Shown: positions 10,120 to 22,941, counted from the first letter of the stretch. The stretch is DNA of 64,000 bases from Siderastrea radians (GCA_964017195.1 OZ024890.1:24545701-24609700); one strand, 5' to 3'. The notes: generated by a model not told the origin, from the letters alone. Program-made: numbers and translations.

Positions 10120-13100
10120 CTAATTAAGAAAAAACAGCGACTGGTATTTAAATATTGGCAAACAAACTATGTACTTTATCATTGAATCCCTTTTGTGAGC
10201 CCTAGCTTGTGATGAATCGCATTGTATTTTCCAGACAATTATATCAGGGAAACCGAGATAAAAATTTTGCTCGCAGTGGGTCAGCCGAGAAAATTTGGCA
10301 AAGATTTGTGGGAAATAGTTTCCACGCCCTTCGTTCGCACGTTGCTTTTTATGGCACTACGAACACTACGAGCCTTCGGGCTTCATTATCAAGGAGCCAG
10401 GCGAAACAACACTTTTTCAGTTTTTCCTTTTCAGCTGCCTTTCGCAAAAACACAGTTCTACCAAGCCAAATGCAATAATTAAACTTCTGTTGGGTTAAAT
10501 TGTACCGCTTACGCCAAATGCAATAATTCAGTAAACTTCTGTTGGGTCATATTGTACCGCTTACGCCTTTCCCTCCTTACCAGGAGGGCAGATAGGAAGT
10601 AAAGTTGTGGAAAAGTAATATAACGGGAGAAAGAAAGGATCGTGTTTGAAAGGGAAATTCCCAAGTTTTCCGTGTTTAGAGCAGAAGTCAAGCAAGTTTT
10701 ACCGGTATAAGTAGGGAAATAAAAGGCATAAGTGCATCTGAAATCGCAGTCGCTGTAGTAATAGGCCGGTTCTCACTAGGGCTCTCAAGTGCACTTGAAG
10801 TGTACTTGATACGTACCTGTAGTGGAACTCCTTTCTGAGGAGTCTGCCTTACGTTTCAATAGAAGCACTGATCTGATTTATTTACACGTTAACATCTCTT
10901 TGTAAAATGTATCGAAGAGGTAAAAATTAATATCTGCAACTGAACCTAATTAAAAAGTTGAATAATTCGCAGTAGGTTTGTTTCTTTAAGCTTCATATGT
11001 TTCTTCTTTTTTTATCAAAAACGTCTTTTTGAATGGCACGTGCTGTTGGTTTGTGCGGACTCACTCAAGTGCCGTGAGCTCGCGTACTTGGAGTTGAACG
11101 TTTAAATGACAGAACTTTTTGATTCTGTTTCCCTGGCGATAAGCGTAAAAAAAATGATTCAAGTGCATTTGAAAGTAAGGTCTACCCCTTGCTTGAGGGA
11201 AGCACTTGTCCAATGACAGTACAGCCTCGCAGCTAAAAGCACGCCGGCGAGCAACTTTGAATTCCACAGGGAGCGAGCTCTCTGCGTTTTGGTTTTCGAT
11301 TCTCAGGCGCGTTTCTCGAAAGCCCCGAAAAGCCATTCGTAAAAATATGAACCACTCATTCTACAAAGCTGTCATTTTAACACGTCTTTAAGAAAAGAAA
11401 TGTTTAACTAATAGCAAAGAAACTTTTTGTTTACGAAATTTCAGACCTGACGCAAAATTCAATACGCGCTAATTAGATCTGATAACATTCAAGAGGCACT
11501 TTTAAGGGTGCCTTCTAAAACATCCTAAAGCCTATACCTAATGTTAGATCTGAACGCGCAAACGTTTTCAGACCAAAATAGTCAAAATCGCGGTGTATTT
11601 TCAAGGTATTTTCATTGAAACCAGTACCTGAGGAAAAATGCGACAGCACTGGGAACGAAGTCTATCTGCTTGGAGTCGCCTGCGCCCCGAGCACCCACTG
11701 TTCACTACTTTCCGAACTGCTTCCCCCGCCCTTTCTCCGTCCAATCTTCGCGATTCGCCGCGATTTTGAAGATTACAGTCTTTTGAAGTACTCCTTAAAG
11801 CTCTTGTTACACTTTAATAACGCACAAACCATCTCACCTTTCCCTCAAAGTAAGGCACCCAACGCTTTCTCTCATGTCATTATCGCTCCTTCCAGAGCAC
11901 ATGCACTAAAAAGAGTTTCTACATTTCAATACTGTACCATTTCTCACGCTACATTTCTAGGACTAGTTTTCACGATAGCTCCTACATTCCTTTAAAACTC
12001 ATAACTTCCGTACAACATAAACCTATTAATTACGGTGGCCCCTAATCAGCGGTATGGGGTCTATTTGTTACTCGTACCTAGGGCTGCTAAAATGCAAAAA
12101 GAAAATGGGATGGGGGGGGGGGGGTTTACCGTGCATTTTTCAGAGATAATTAAGCCCAAATATGGTTAATAAGTGCTGATGGAGCATTTTTTAAAAATTA
12201 GGAAAAAAACTTTTTTTAAATAAAAGATAGCCATTATTTGATTTAAGTAGGAGATGAAATGTCTAAACTGATAGAAGCTTTGTAATGAATAACAACAGAT
12301 ACAATTCTCAACATGCTGCGGAATTCTGTACGCGAATTTCCTCTTCTTGGGGCCATTATTTGACCTAGTAGATTGGAACGTTTTGTAAAACAACTTTTGA
12401 CAGACTGTTTTTCTTCTGAAAAAAAGTTTTTTCACAATACCTAACAGCCTGCTTCTGATTGATTACATAAAAACTAGGGGTAACCGTCCATTTTTGAAAG
12501 TTAACTTCACTTTTTCCTAACTCACCCACGACATGTTTTCCATCGGTAACGATTTTTTTGACGCTCTCCTCCCCGGTGGGGAATAAAATGTAAGTCGAAG
12601 TGATGCATGCTGGGAATCGAACATGGCGGAGGGGACGCGTGGTGAAAGGATGCAGCAAAGCACAACGTCCATTGATTTTATCGCTGCCAACTGTATGGGG
12701 ATTTTACAATTGCCTTATCAAAGAACATACTATAACGGCAGAGTGCCGTTAGGAGTTTTCATTGTTCAATGAATGTTATGCAGCCGAGAATCTTGATTGT
12801 TGTTTACATGCTTGGAAGTTCAAGAGGGCTACTGCAAATTGTCAGTGGGGTCAGACCAATCCTGTCTATATATATAGATAGGAGCTCCCATAAATAAGCT
12901 GGTGTTCGTTTCTCAAAAAACCCGAACACTCTTCGGGCCCAAAACTTTTGCGGGGCTATTTTCGGGCACGATGTTCTTTCGAAAGTGTTTGCACAGCGCC
13001 ATTCGTAGCAGACCCTACTGAGCATACCTTTAAGAAGCTAATAACAACGCCCAACACTTTCTTCACCAAAGTCTAACCCCCCTACCGGACAAGCTCCAAC

Positions 13101-13180
13101 CAGATACCTGCTAGCCGTCATCGGACCTGCACGCACAGCGTGCCTATGTTTGAATGATCGCGATCAACAGGTTGATGCTG
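10120..13180. other. Intron 1 of IRG-A, left part
   Basis: No exon seen. The first ~120 bases share intron-end sequence with IRG-C near 39.84 kb (AGCT.GTGAT then TTTCCAGAC). There is a direct repeat of GCCAAATGCAATAATT at about 10466 and 10513. A G-run sits at 12111-12123. A 126-codon open frame at 11615-11995 has no recognisable motif. Confidence 0.5.
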
Positions 13181-13189
13181 TCGCACACG

Positions 13190-13345
13190 GCTAGTCGACA
13201 TCAATCGATAACAATCAATCGGTTGATAATGAAAAACAATGGATAATCTAATTATCACAAAAACATGCGATATCGATTGTTCGTCGATTTCTAATATCAA
13301 TCGATTGTTATCGATTGATATCGATTGTCATCGATTATCGATTTA
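13190..13345. repeat. ATCGAT-rich palindromic repeat
   Basis: Around ten occurrences of ATCGAT or ATCGATT alternating with AACAATC/TGTTATC in 150 bases. Both strands read almost the same, so the block is rich in short inverted repeats. Confidence 0.7.
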
Positions 13346-14345
13346 TTAATTTAACACGCCGGGAACATAGAGGTTAAACTTTTCGCGAAGTAAAAACCTC
13401 GATTTCACGTTTAACGAAAGGGGGATCACTGAGTGAAACTAAGAAAGAAAGGATTTGAACCCTTTTGTTTTCATCTTGTAGTATGATGACGTGTTTCATG
13501 CCGCGAGAGATTTTTGCCATGATGGCTTCAGCTTTAGAAATTTGTGTCCTTCGTAGCGAGTATGCGGGTGAATTAATAAATTTCATATGCGTAGCAGTTT
13601 TAGATCCATTTTTAGCCAATTCAGAAGACCCAAATATAAAAAATTTCACAGGGGAGCATGCCCCGGACCCCCCTAAACGGTTTGATCAAGATCTTGTCTT
13701 CGCTCCTCTCTTTTGGCTGCTACAGTCCCTTGTCTTGGTGCCCTTCTGGCTTTCCGGGATTTTTTTGCCGCAATTTTGCTCAAATGGAGCAGACAGTTTG
13801 TGTTCATTTCAATATCCAACGTTTAGCCAGATATGAATTCTGTATTGTATTTGATAGTTTTGAACTTGATTGAGTTGTTTTAGTTTTCTATCCGTTTGTG
13901 TCTAAATCTTCTTTGAGAAAATCATTCGATTTCTGTCTCTCCTCAGGTAAATTAAGGACTGGATCTGCTAGTATCTCATCCAGAAAGTAACGGGGGATGG
14001 GGTGGTCTATCTTCGAAAGAGAACACGTGATAAGTATGAGACTTGGCCATGGCCTTAATCCTGTTAATATCAGTACCACGCAGCTGTTGATATAGTATTT
14101 TTGGCATTGAAGTTTCCATAGCAACACATTGCATGACCACTTAAGGTTTTAGTTCTGCTTTTGTCCTTTTGGGCTTCTGCACACTGGCAAAAGTAAACAT
14201 AGGCACGCATCGCGTGCTTGACCTATGTTGAAATGACAAGTCTTATCCTTGCTTATTTGCGATTTTTAAGACATACTCTGAGGACAAAACAACACACGCG
14301 ATTATTCTTGCAAATACTTCCCCCTCCACTATAGCACCTGAGTGC

Positions 14346-14568
14346 ATAAAGCCCAGTTCAGACGCCGCACCTCCCATGTGCCGTACCAAGTAGTACGTAG
14401 TTTTTTGGCAGTTGTACGGTATCCAAATGAGTTTTTTCGACAGATTTCAATTAGGCAAGCCAAAATCTCAGGGTACGGCAAAGTTTGCCACTTAAATACG
14501 ACCTAGGAGCGAAAATGCATTTGGTACGGCTCATAAGAGGTACGGCGTCTCAGTGAACTGGGCCTAAA
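14346..14568. mobile_element. MITE with GGCCCAGTTCA termini
   Basis: The left end reads TAAAGCCCAGTTCAGACGCCG; the reverse complement of the right end reads TTTAGGCCCAGTTCACTGAG followed by ACGCCG. The 220-base interior is non-coding and repeats GTACGG on both strands. The structure is a non-autonomous terminal-inverted-repeat element; no clear target duplication was seen. Confidence 0.65.
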
Positions 14569-14886
14569 ACAGCTTTTTCGTTTACTCAGCAATACCCTTG
14601 GAATGCAAAACAACATCCCGCTAAAAACCCAGTTGGACCAAAATTGGAGATAGAGCAGCCATCGTGCTAGTAGGCTACAGGCTAAAACGGTCAAACTGAC
14701 ACTAGAACAAAACGACTACATAAGAATTTCAAATTAAATCTAAAACTGAAACCTCAGTTAAGGTCAACTAATGATTGTCTGAATAGTACTGAAGAATATA
14801 AAGCGAGGTCACAACAAGATGTGAAAGAAACAAGTGTAGTAGATAATAATTTGAGGAGAGGACAGTCATTGCGGTCATGTTAAAAC

Positions 14887-14952
14887 GCAGACTGCAGACT
14901 GTGCAGACTGTGCAGACTGCAGACCATGCAGACTACGCAGACTATGCAGACT
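14887..14952. repeat. (TGCAGACT)n minisatellite
   Basis: Eight or more copies of an 8-9 base unit (TGCAGACTG, TGCAGACTA, TGCAGACC) in 65 bases. Confidence 0.85.
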
Positions 14953-15230
14953 GGTATTTTGTTTTCTTTAAGTAAACTGTGATTTGTTGTACTTTTTAGG
15001 ACTTTTCACTTTTTGTCGTGTTAAGATGACATGGCCAGGAGCTTGGCACCGAGTTCTCCAAAAAATGCCCCGCAGTAAGGAATTCTCGAACAATTTCGAC
15101 GGAAAGATTCGCACCTTCTTGGAGTATTTCATATTCCTTTGCCAGACGATTCAAAGGTACATTTTGGGCAGTTAACGAAGTTTCCGAGCTTGAGCGTACC
15201 GTGAACTCGCTATGTTACCGTATACATTAC

Positions 15231-15535
15231 AGGTTTAAAAACCTGCAGACACGCTTGAACAAGCTAATCTATGCAAATTGCTATCTTAAACACGTCGCTA
15301 AAAATTCTAAAAAACCATGTGTTCCCGTATATGATAAAACCAAGAAAGAAATCATTTCTATGTCGGCTGGAAAATCTGTGGATATGACTGATACAAATCA
15401 TGGACACAACATCGTAAACTAAAACCGCATTTTGGGAAGAGAAAACAGGTTTAAAAACCTACTGACACGCTTGAATAAACGAGCTAATTTATGCAAATTG
15501 CAATCTTAAAAACACGTCGCTATAAATTTCAAATT
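15231..15535. repeat. Two copies of an ~88-bp direct repeat, 216 bp apart
   Basis: Copy 1 at 15231-15316 and copy 2 at 15447-15535 both start ACAGGTTTAAAAACCT, continue GACACGCTTGAA, then ATGCAAATTG and CACGTCGCTA. The 73-codon frame covering copy 1 is not conserved in copy 2 and is taken as chance. Confidence 0.7.
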
Positions 15536-15539
15536 ACCA

Positions 15540-17890
15540 AACAAAGCTGTTTCAAAAACCTTGCAAAGTACTGTCAAAATTATCCATATCATATCAAGCA
15601 CAGATACAATCTTTTCAACCAACATCTTGCTCAAAGATACATAACCAAAACAGCTGTTTCATAACACAAATCATAAAAGAACAAATTAAATTACAGTTTC
15701 TCGTCAACAAGTCTATTTTTGGAACGATGTAAATTGTTTTTGTCACGTACTCACGTTCCACTGTTGGCCACGACAAAGTTCAATTTTACCTGCCCTTGCA
15801 ATAGCTTTAGGAAATTACCATCAATTCCACCACATCAAGCCTTTACTGAAATATAACATTCGAGAGGAAAAAGTAGAAAAGCACATGTGCGCTGATCGTT
15901 TCCGTCTCCATATGTACATTCAACATGGCCGGTAAGCTTAACCTTGTCTGACCTTCAGCTTCAGTAAGTGGATTCTAACCAGCTCTTTCATTGGTAGAAT
16001 GTACTCTTAGCTTAGTAGCCTCAATCTTTTTGTTGTAATTATTGTTCAAAGCGGTTTGAAATTGTAGGCCGAAGCTGTAGATCTCACCGTTATAGCTGCG
16101 GAAGTTCAAATGAACGAGTTTGTGATCGATCCGTTCGCACAACGCTGACAACGGAGCCATCATGTGTTTGTTTGATCGAACTGAAGACAGAATTAATATT
16201 TTAGCTTGAACGATAACTTCTATGCAGCTCACTGAAACAAGACTACGGAGGTGAGGAACATTAGAATTGCCATCTTACTTTTTTAAATGCAAACCACAAA
16301 ACGCAGTTGTTCTCAGTTTAGAGCCCGCGGACGAAATAGTAAAAGCGACACTCAACTTTGAAAGCGATTCAACGTGTTTTACATGGCGTTCAATTTTTAT
16401 CTGAACATTTGGAGCTGCTGGAACACAGATAGAGACACAACGAGTACAGGTAAACCAGTATCAATTTTGCGTGGTATAGCCAAAAAATGTCGCCCTTTCT
16501 GCTGCATGATTTTTGTGCTCACTCGCTATAAGAGTTTGACAATTTTTCTTAACTGCTTCTCTCCCACTTTACTGTGCTTTATTTTGTCCTGTCTCGTTAT
16601 TTCGGAGTCAAAGCCTTCCGTATAAAACCTACTGTTTGTGAAATTTTAAGAACAAGTGATTGACTTGACGGTGAAAGAAATTGTAAACACAGCGCTAAAT
16701 GCTTAAATTTCTGTTTCTATAGTTTTTTTTTCGTCCTAAGAAATCAAGCACTCTGCAACAACTTAGATTTGTGTCTCAGTGACACTTCGATACAAAGTGA
16801 TTTTTCTCGTCGGGTTGCTGGCGGAGAAATAAAAATTAAGTTCACTCTGTCGTTGAAACCCTTGCCACGTCCACTGCGCTATGTATCCCTTCTAGGTTCC
16901 TAAATTGCCCAGTAAGTAATATTCAGTACTAGGGCATCACGAAGTTTCACTTCAACTTTCTCCTTCTCAGCGATGGAAGTATTTTTTTTTCTTGGTGTTT
17001 TTCCAGTTCTCTATTTTGTCGACGATTGATAACGCACCACGAGAGCATTTGATTGAAAATATAAAAGCGCGCTCTTCGGCGCTATCTTTTGTCTTCATTT
17101 CGGCCACTTCGGTAAAGGCGGACATTGTTTCAGAAAACATACGCTGAGAAATCTCGGCAAACGTTTTCTTTCCTGTTTCGGTAGTTTGAATCTATGTTAC
17201 TATTTTCTTTTGCAGTGGAAAAAGAGAAACTGATTGATCAGTGCGTGAGTTTTCTTCACACCGTGCTTAGACATTCATTTTACAGTCTTTGCGGCTGCCC
17301 TTCAATCTCTGTACGTCCTCAGAGGAAATATAGTTTCGGGATGTCTTTTCCCTTTTCCTGCCTGATTCGTCTTCGACTGTTTTATCGTGGTTCGACGCCT
17401 TTTTTGCCCGCAAAACGTTTCATCCGTCTAACGGGGAAATCCTCGTCCGACATGTCCGACACATCTTCGCCACAGGATTTGTCTGAAATATTCTCACTGC
17501 CATCATCGGAATCACTTGTACAATCCTAATATCAAGAGTCACTATCCAGAAAGTTCTCCCCAAGGGCTTGCCTCAAATTTGGAAGTGACACCTACGACAG
17601 AAACTGAATTTTTTCATCTCCAATGAAGGCAATTTTTGACGCCATTTTGTTTGTTTTCTTTGCGCGGAGTCCTCGCAAAATACACGCGCGTGAGTAACGC
17701 GCGATGGCGCAATTTTTTCTAAAAATAGCACATTTGTCTTTTTCGATGGGGCCAACGCCACCAGTGAAAATGGTATTTAGTTACGGTCTCCGTCCCCGAT
17801 TATGGCTCCTGGTACACATGAACACTTAGTCTTGCAAAAACAGTTACAAACTGATTATGTTTTGTTCTCCTTTCAAGAATTCATTTGGAG
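15540..17890. other. Intron 1 of IRG-A, gene-poor part
   Basis: No gene, RNA gene or clear mobile element recognised. Open frames of 60-111 codons have no motif. The frame at 17194-17529 has a Ser-rich end but no recognisable domain. Confidence 0.45.
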
Positions 17891-17904
17891 TTCTAAGACC
17901 ATTT

Positions 17905-18045
17905 TTCGCCCCATGTAAGGGAATCCGGAATCCGGAATCCAACATTTTTTTGCCTTTGCAATCCGGAATCCAGGCCCTGAAATCCGGAATCTAACCCGTG
18001 GAATCCGGAATCCAACCTCATCCATAACTCTGGAATCCCGGTCTG
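17905..18045. repeat. GGAATCC minisatellite, copy 1
   Basis: Units of (A)TCCGGAATCC separated by variable 8-20 base spacers. The same motif recurs at 20266-20402. Open frames with repeating GFRIP peptides come from this repeat. Confidence 0.75.
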
Positions 18046-19084
18046 GAATGTACTGCACTGTTAGTAACAAATCACCACCTGGCCCCTCCCCTCGGCGTCC
18101 CTACCAGCGCCATCACCAAAAAGTGTTTGGTCACCTAACATGTACACAAAATATGTCAACACTGCGGCTGGGTGGTTTTTGATTCCTTATTGGGCACATG
18201 TTTCATATGTTTAAGATCAGTCATTTTTTATTTATTTTTCTGATATGCCGTCTTTCTAAATTTTCCGACGTTGACTCACACTGTCTCCTAAATGCTGAAC
18301 ACCATTCACAGTTGTTTTCTTTCATGCAGGGTTTCACATCGAGCTACATGTAGTGGTATCCAACGTTTACCGTTTTATTCTGCTGTTTTGATAATCTGTT
18401 AATCAAACGCGGAAACACCGAAAGAAGTACACTAAAGCTTGGAAAGATAATTGATGAATACATAGCTACTTGGTAGTCATACATATCGGTCTAGTGTTCA
18501 TTGAGACAATTTTTATGTGTTAGGTCTGCACATCATGAAATCAAAAAACCTTCGCGCAGCATTACTCAGTTTGGAATTATTTTGCTTCGAACTGGTACTT
18601 GAAACTTCAATTTTTACGAAGTACTGTCTGTGTCTCCGCTAATGGGCTTAAGACTGTGATGGATGGCCGTTGGCTCATAAAGAGCTCATTCGCTCTTTAA
18701 CTAGCCTCCGATCCTACGCAAAGCTAAGGTTCTTTTGGTTGGTCACGAAACGATCCTCCCAGCAAACGATCGGATAAAGGGTGGGTGGATGCTCAGCGAG
18801 AATAAAAACAAGACCCGTTGGGGACGGACCATTAAGAAAAGTATGGAAGAGGGTGGGGGCGAATCAAGGAGAATGACAAAAAAATCGTGAAAGGGAAAAT
18901 TTTGCGAAAAAAATTCGTTCACACCGAGCAGCCTAAAAAAAATTCTTGTATCGACCTTCCGAAATCTTAGTAATGCGCACCAGAGAGCAGTTGGAGTAAA
19001 AAAACTTCTGTAGTTAAAATCATGCCTTCTTTCCTGGCTTCTGTTCAGAGCGGATGTTTATTCAAAACGACATTTTAACCAATT

Positions 19085-19398
19085 AATTGTTTTATTTATT
19101 TAATTCTTTCGCCACGGGAATCAACACAGTGAGAGGATAAAACAGGACTGGGTCCCAGTTGTCGTCAACCCCTTAAAAATTACCCACACAATTCATCAAA
19201 GGCTCAGCACGCCAGCGGGGTGTACGTCCCCACCTCTTTTCGAACAGCAGTCAGTGGGTTCTTATACGTCCCACACTGACGGTCAGATCAGTGAAAACAG
19301 TGAAAGTGCTGTGAGACGGGGCATACAGTTTTTCGTCCTTATCCGAGAAGACTAGAAAGTCTAGCCATTTGCAGATGCGAAACAAAGGCAGCACATTT

Positions 19399-19429
<31 letters not shown>

Positions 19430-19500
19430 CCCGGCCGGTAATCGAACCCAGGCCCAATGCTCCGAAGTCTGGTACCCAACCAATTGAGCCAACCAGTCGG
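19085..19500 (-). mobile_element. tRNA-derived SINE
   Basis: Read on the minus strand, the head carries a pol III box A (TGGCTCAATTGG) and, about 40 bases later, a near-consensus box B (GGTTCGATTAC), as in a tRNA-derived SINE. The ~300-base body then runs to an A-rich tail (TTAAATAAATAAAACAATTA). TTAATT lies on both sides as a possible short target duplication. It sits in IRG-A intron 1 in the same orientation as the gene. Confidence 0.65.
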
Positions 19501-19800
19501 CAGTTAATTTTGGAAGACGCCGGCTCTTTAGTGGTGGTGTCTGGTGTATGTCGGTTACCGGAGGTCCACCGCCATCTATAGGGCCTAACAAGTACCGCTT
19601 TCTATATAAAATGCTTTGTGTTAATGTTTTCGCGAGGGCTCCTGCTGAGAGTTTATTGAGAGTTTATGAAAGAAGGAAACAACAACAACTTACAGCGACT
19701 GTAAGTCGTTTTTACTATCTTCACAGAAAAAAGTCGCAACTCTATTTGATGCCCAGAATGCTGGAAATTGCATTTCCGAGGATCTAGATTTCAAAATTTT

Positions 19801-19832
19801 ATGGGGGATCATGCCCCCAGCCCCCCTAGATT
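19801..19832. repeat. GGGGATCATGCCCC repeat fragment
   Basis: A short G-run/C-run palindrome (GGGGGATCATGCCCCC followed by AGCCCCCCTAG). A sister fragment (GGGGAGCATGCCCC, then GGACCCCCCTA) is at 13650-13676. Probably ends of one dispersed repeat family; its identity is not known to me. Confidence 0.5.
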
Positions 19833-20265
19833 AAAGGGACTCTTACGTCGCCCTTTTTCTAAGCAAGCTGCCGCTTATGTCGCTTATTGGAAATTTTCTG
19901 AAATCCCTATGTCTTAACATTTAAAGTCACAAGTATTGTATGTAAAAAAAAACTTTAACAGCATGTAAACTGTGATTTTTAACATTTTCAACTTTTACTG
20001 AAGGGGCTAAAATAAAAAATTCTTGGAGGTGTCCACTATTATGACCGGTATTAAACAAACAAATAGTGGTCGTCAAAAAGTCGTATAATTAGATTAGAAA
20101 ATTATCCATTATAGAGATGCATCAGCATTAACACATGCTTTAGAAATTACAATAAATTTTGATCTTTTGGAGAGCAAATGAACTTTCCTGTTTAGATAGA
20201 CGACTTCAGATACAGTATAAAAAGTATTGGCCTTTGAAATACGAATGAAAACCAGAGTTAAGAAC

Positions 20266-20402
20266 GTTGAAATCCGGAATCACAGAAAGTTTGGAATCCG
20301 GAATCCATAGGCTTGGAATCCGGAATCCAACCGTCGGAATCCGGAATCCGGAATCCACGGTGTGGAATCCAGAATCCACGGTGTGGAATCCAGAATCCAC
20401 GA
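20266..20402. repeat. GGAATCC minisatellite, copy 2
   Basis: Ten or so TCCGGAATCC/TCCAGAATCCACGG units, including two identical ACGGTGTGGAATCCAGAATC segments. It directly adjoins the (TAGG)n end of the LINE fragment at 20404. Confidence 0.8.
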
Positions 20403-20403
20403 C

Positions 20404-21514
20404 TAGGTAGGTAGGTAGGTAAAACTTTATTTATACACGGAATCCATTCATGTTACATGCTCTTCCATCGAGCCGTGTCTAAATTAATCAATTAACTAAT
20501 TAAAATATCCAACTAAATTACCTATCTGTACAAGATTATCTTTATTAACTATTATTTAATGACATAGAGACGATTTAAAAGAGCCGAGAGTGGGCTGTGT
20601 CTTAGCGCTCAAAGGCAAGCTGTTCCAGAGAACAGAACCACGATATTGGAAGCTTCGTTTTCCTGCTTCAGTGCTCGGTCTAGGGACAAAGAGGTTATAT
20701 TTTGAATTTCGTAGGTTATGTGAGTGAACACTGGATGTAGTTTTAAAGATGCTTGTTAAACGAATCGGAGAAAGATTGTGGAGAGCCTTAAACATATTGA
20801 TCGCTAGTTGCTTTGAACGCCTTCGCTCCAGACAGCCCCAACCGAGGTCACCGAGTAAAATTGAAGATCTAACATTTAGGTTTGAGGTGATTAAACGTGC
20901 AGCCCTATTTTGGAGTTTTTGGAGCCTCTCAGACTGGCACACACCTATGCTGCCCCATACGGAGCTACAATAATCAAAGTACGGTTGGACGAGAGCTTTA
21001 TAGATAGTTATTAGGGTTTCACGGGGAACTAAGTTCCTGACGCGTTTGATAGCCCCGAGGCCGGCAGACGCTTTTTTGACAACACTGTCAATATGGGAGT
21101 CCCACGATAAGCTCTCATCCAAATCAATGCCAAGATATTTGTAGGTTTTAGCTCTTTCTAGATAGTGTTCATTGATTTTTACATCAAACTGATGGTTTAA
21201 ATTAGCCAACTTGTTATGGCTACCAATAATAGAAAATTTGTTTTTTTTTTGACATTAAGACTAAGTTTATTAGCTTGTAGCCAGGTCTGAATCTGAGCTA
21301 AGTCATGATTTAATTTGGATTGTAAATCGACTGGATCACTCGAGCTTAGAGTAAGACTTGTGTCGTCGGCGTACATTCTTGGCACAGAGTGTAGGTGGCA
21401 CGCGGGGAGATCATTTATGTAGATTAAGAACAACAGAGGTCCCAGGATCGATCCCTGTGGGACACCACAGATAATCGCTTGGATTCCCTTAACATGGGGC
21501 GACATTTTGTACAT
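20404..21514 (-). mobile_element. 5'-truncated non-LTR retrotransposon (LINE) with RT remnant
   Basis: The minus-strand frame 21197-21514 has RT motifs GVPQGSILGPLLFLIYINDL and YADDT. The next frame, 20556-21209, continues with TYKYLGIDLDESLSWDSHI, YFDYCSSVWG and the usual C-terminal VLWNSLP. The two frames are offset at a poly-A tract near 21240 (KKK/TNFLLL), a one- or two-base slip. The 3' end is (TACC)n at 20404-20422 on the minus strand, a microsatellite tail typical of CR1/L2-type elements. The endonuclease and 5' part are missing, so it is an inactive 5'-truncated insertion inside IRG-A intron 1, in the same orientation as the gene. Confidence 0.85.
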
Positions 21515-22348
21515 AAGAAAATGCTGTTAGATTCATTTAACTAGAATTTTGACCTCAAGACATAAAATAAAGGTGACATTTGTCATAGCCTCTTTAAATA
21601 ACAAACTCTGAAAGCCTTTTACAAAATTATCACAGAGCTTGTGAGCGAGATTCAGCTGCGCTGTTTTATTCGAAGGATTCTTTGTTTGTACTGTTTACCA
21701 GCTGAACTCGTTGCTTTGCTCAGTTTTACGTCTTTCGAAAGTTTTGAATGACAGTTAGTCTGGGTTTACAATGCTTCATGTAAGCCAAGTTTGAAAGTCT
21801 CACACACAGTCGTTTTTACTTAGCCTGCGCCTTTCCCTCGATGATCACTTTTCGGCGACTGCCACGCAGGCTAGTTTTTAGGGTACTCGTGTTCCTTTCC
21901 TTCTTGTGGGGAGCAAAAACGACTGCGTAGGAGGCTACATTACATTGGATTTCACTTCCGGTCTACGCTGATTGGTTAAAATCTCAGTTGACAAACAAAG
22001 TAGGTTCATAGGGGCGGCATTCGCAATTCTGAGCTTCCCTTTGTGTTTTCCCCGCCGAATGAGCTCCCCAGAAAGCCCGTTCACATCACAGAGGGAGTTG
22101 CGTGTACATTTCACACGTTCCAGGAAATTGAGTTATCCATTTATTACAATTTATTTCTCACAATTTACTGGCCGGCATAAAGGTGGAATCACTAAACTAA
22201 GAAATAGAAGGTAATCCCTGTTCCAGACGAAGCATAATCCTTTCAAGCGACAGTAATTGACTGTGTCATTGCACAAGATCCAGGGTCAAAAGGCAATACT
22301 GTAAAAATTCATTTCAACAATGGTTTTCACTTAAAAATAATAAAATTA
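21515..22348. other. Intron 1 of IRG-A, unannotated part
   Basis: No gene, repeat family or RNA gene recognised. Confidence 0.4.
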
Positions 22349-22812
22349 CACTCTTTTTTTTATATAAGAATGTATATTTTTCATGCCCAGGCTGGATATT
22401 CTTATTTGTCTGCCGAATAAAGGCTAAAAATATTTTTGTGTACATTCTTAGATTACAGAGTATTGTATTTCTGTTAGATAAAACGGATGTGACCAGTAAT
22501 TGAACTATCAAATAGAACTGTATGGTGTCTGTATCGTGCTACATTGCGACTGACGTGCTTCATCGCTTAATACCTTACAGCTAATTTTGTTAGAAAAAGG
22601 AAAGAATTCACCATACTTTTTAACGGTAAAATAAACGGTTAATTTAAAAACACTTTATGATTTTATTCTCTTCTATTTTCCATCAATGAGCAAAAAGGTT
22701 CATCACAAGAACTCAGCCTTGGGTATATTCTTAACATATTCTTGAAATGTAGCCAATTCCAGCCTGAATATTCTTGTAAAAAAGATTCTTATATTTAAAA
22801 AAGATTGTATCT
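22349..22812. mobile_element. Degenerate MITE with CACTCTTTTTT termini
   Basis: The left end TACACTCTTTTTTTTATATA, then AGAATG, matches the left end of the better preserved element at 54111-54562. The reverse complement of the right end (ACAATCTTTTTTAAATATAA, then GAATC) is a decayed partner. AGGCTGGATATTC near 22387 is mirrored by GCCTGAATATTC near 22774, so the whole unit is a worn inverted repeat. Confidence 0.55.
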
Positions 22813-22905
22813 TAAGCATCTCCTCTCCAAAATTCTCAAAATAATGCAATAGCCATTTGCATCGAGTTCAAAATATCTGAAGTTTACCATAAACGTTTCA
22901 CTAGT

Positions 22906-22941
22906 ACTTCCGGTTTTGTTCCGTCTTCTGAAAGCGAAACT
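22906..22941 (+). promoter_or_regulatory. ETS plus ISRE-type site in intron 1 of IRG-A
   Basis: ACTTCCGG (22906-22913, ETS-type) is followed 16 bases later by GAAAGCGAAACT (22930-22941), a perfect match to the IRF/ISRE consensus GAAANNGAAACT. It lies about 320 bases into the intron, read on the strand opposite the gene. The same pair recurs at the equivalent place in the other three IRG loci. Confidence 0.65.

Noticed and set aside
11615..11995. 126-codon plus-strand frame
   Set aside because: No recognisable domain, no splice-supported neighbours, biased composition typical of chance frames; it lies in the IRG-A intron.
17873..18070. Frame with repeated GFRIP/WIPDSGF peptides, and a similar frame at 20206-20400
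   Set aside because: Both are translations of the GGAATCC minisatellite.
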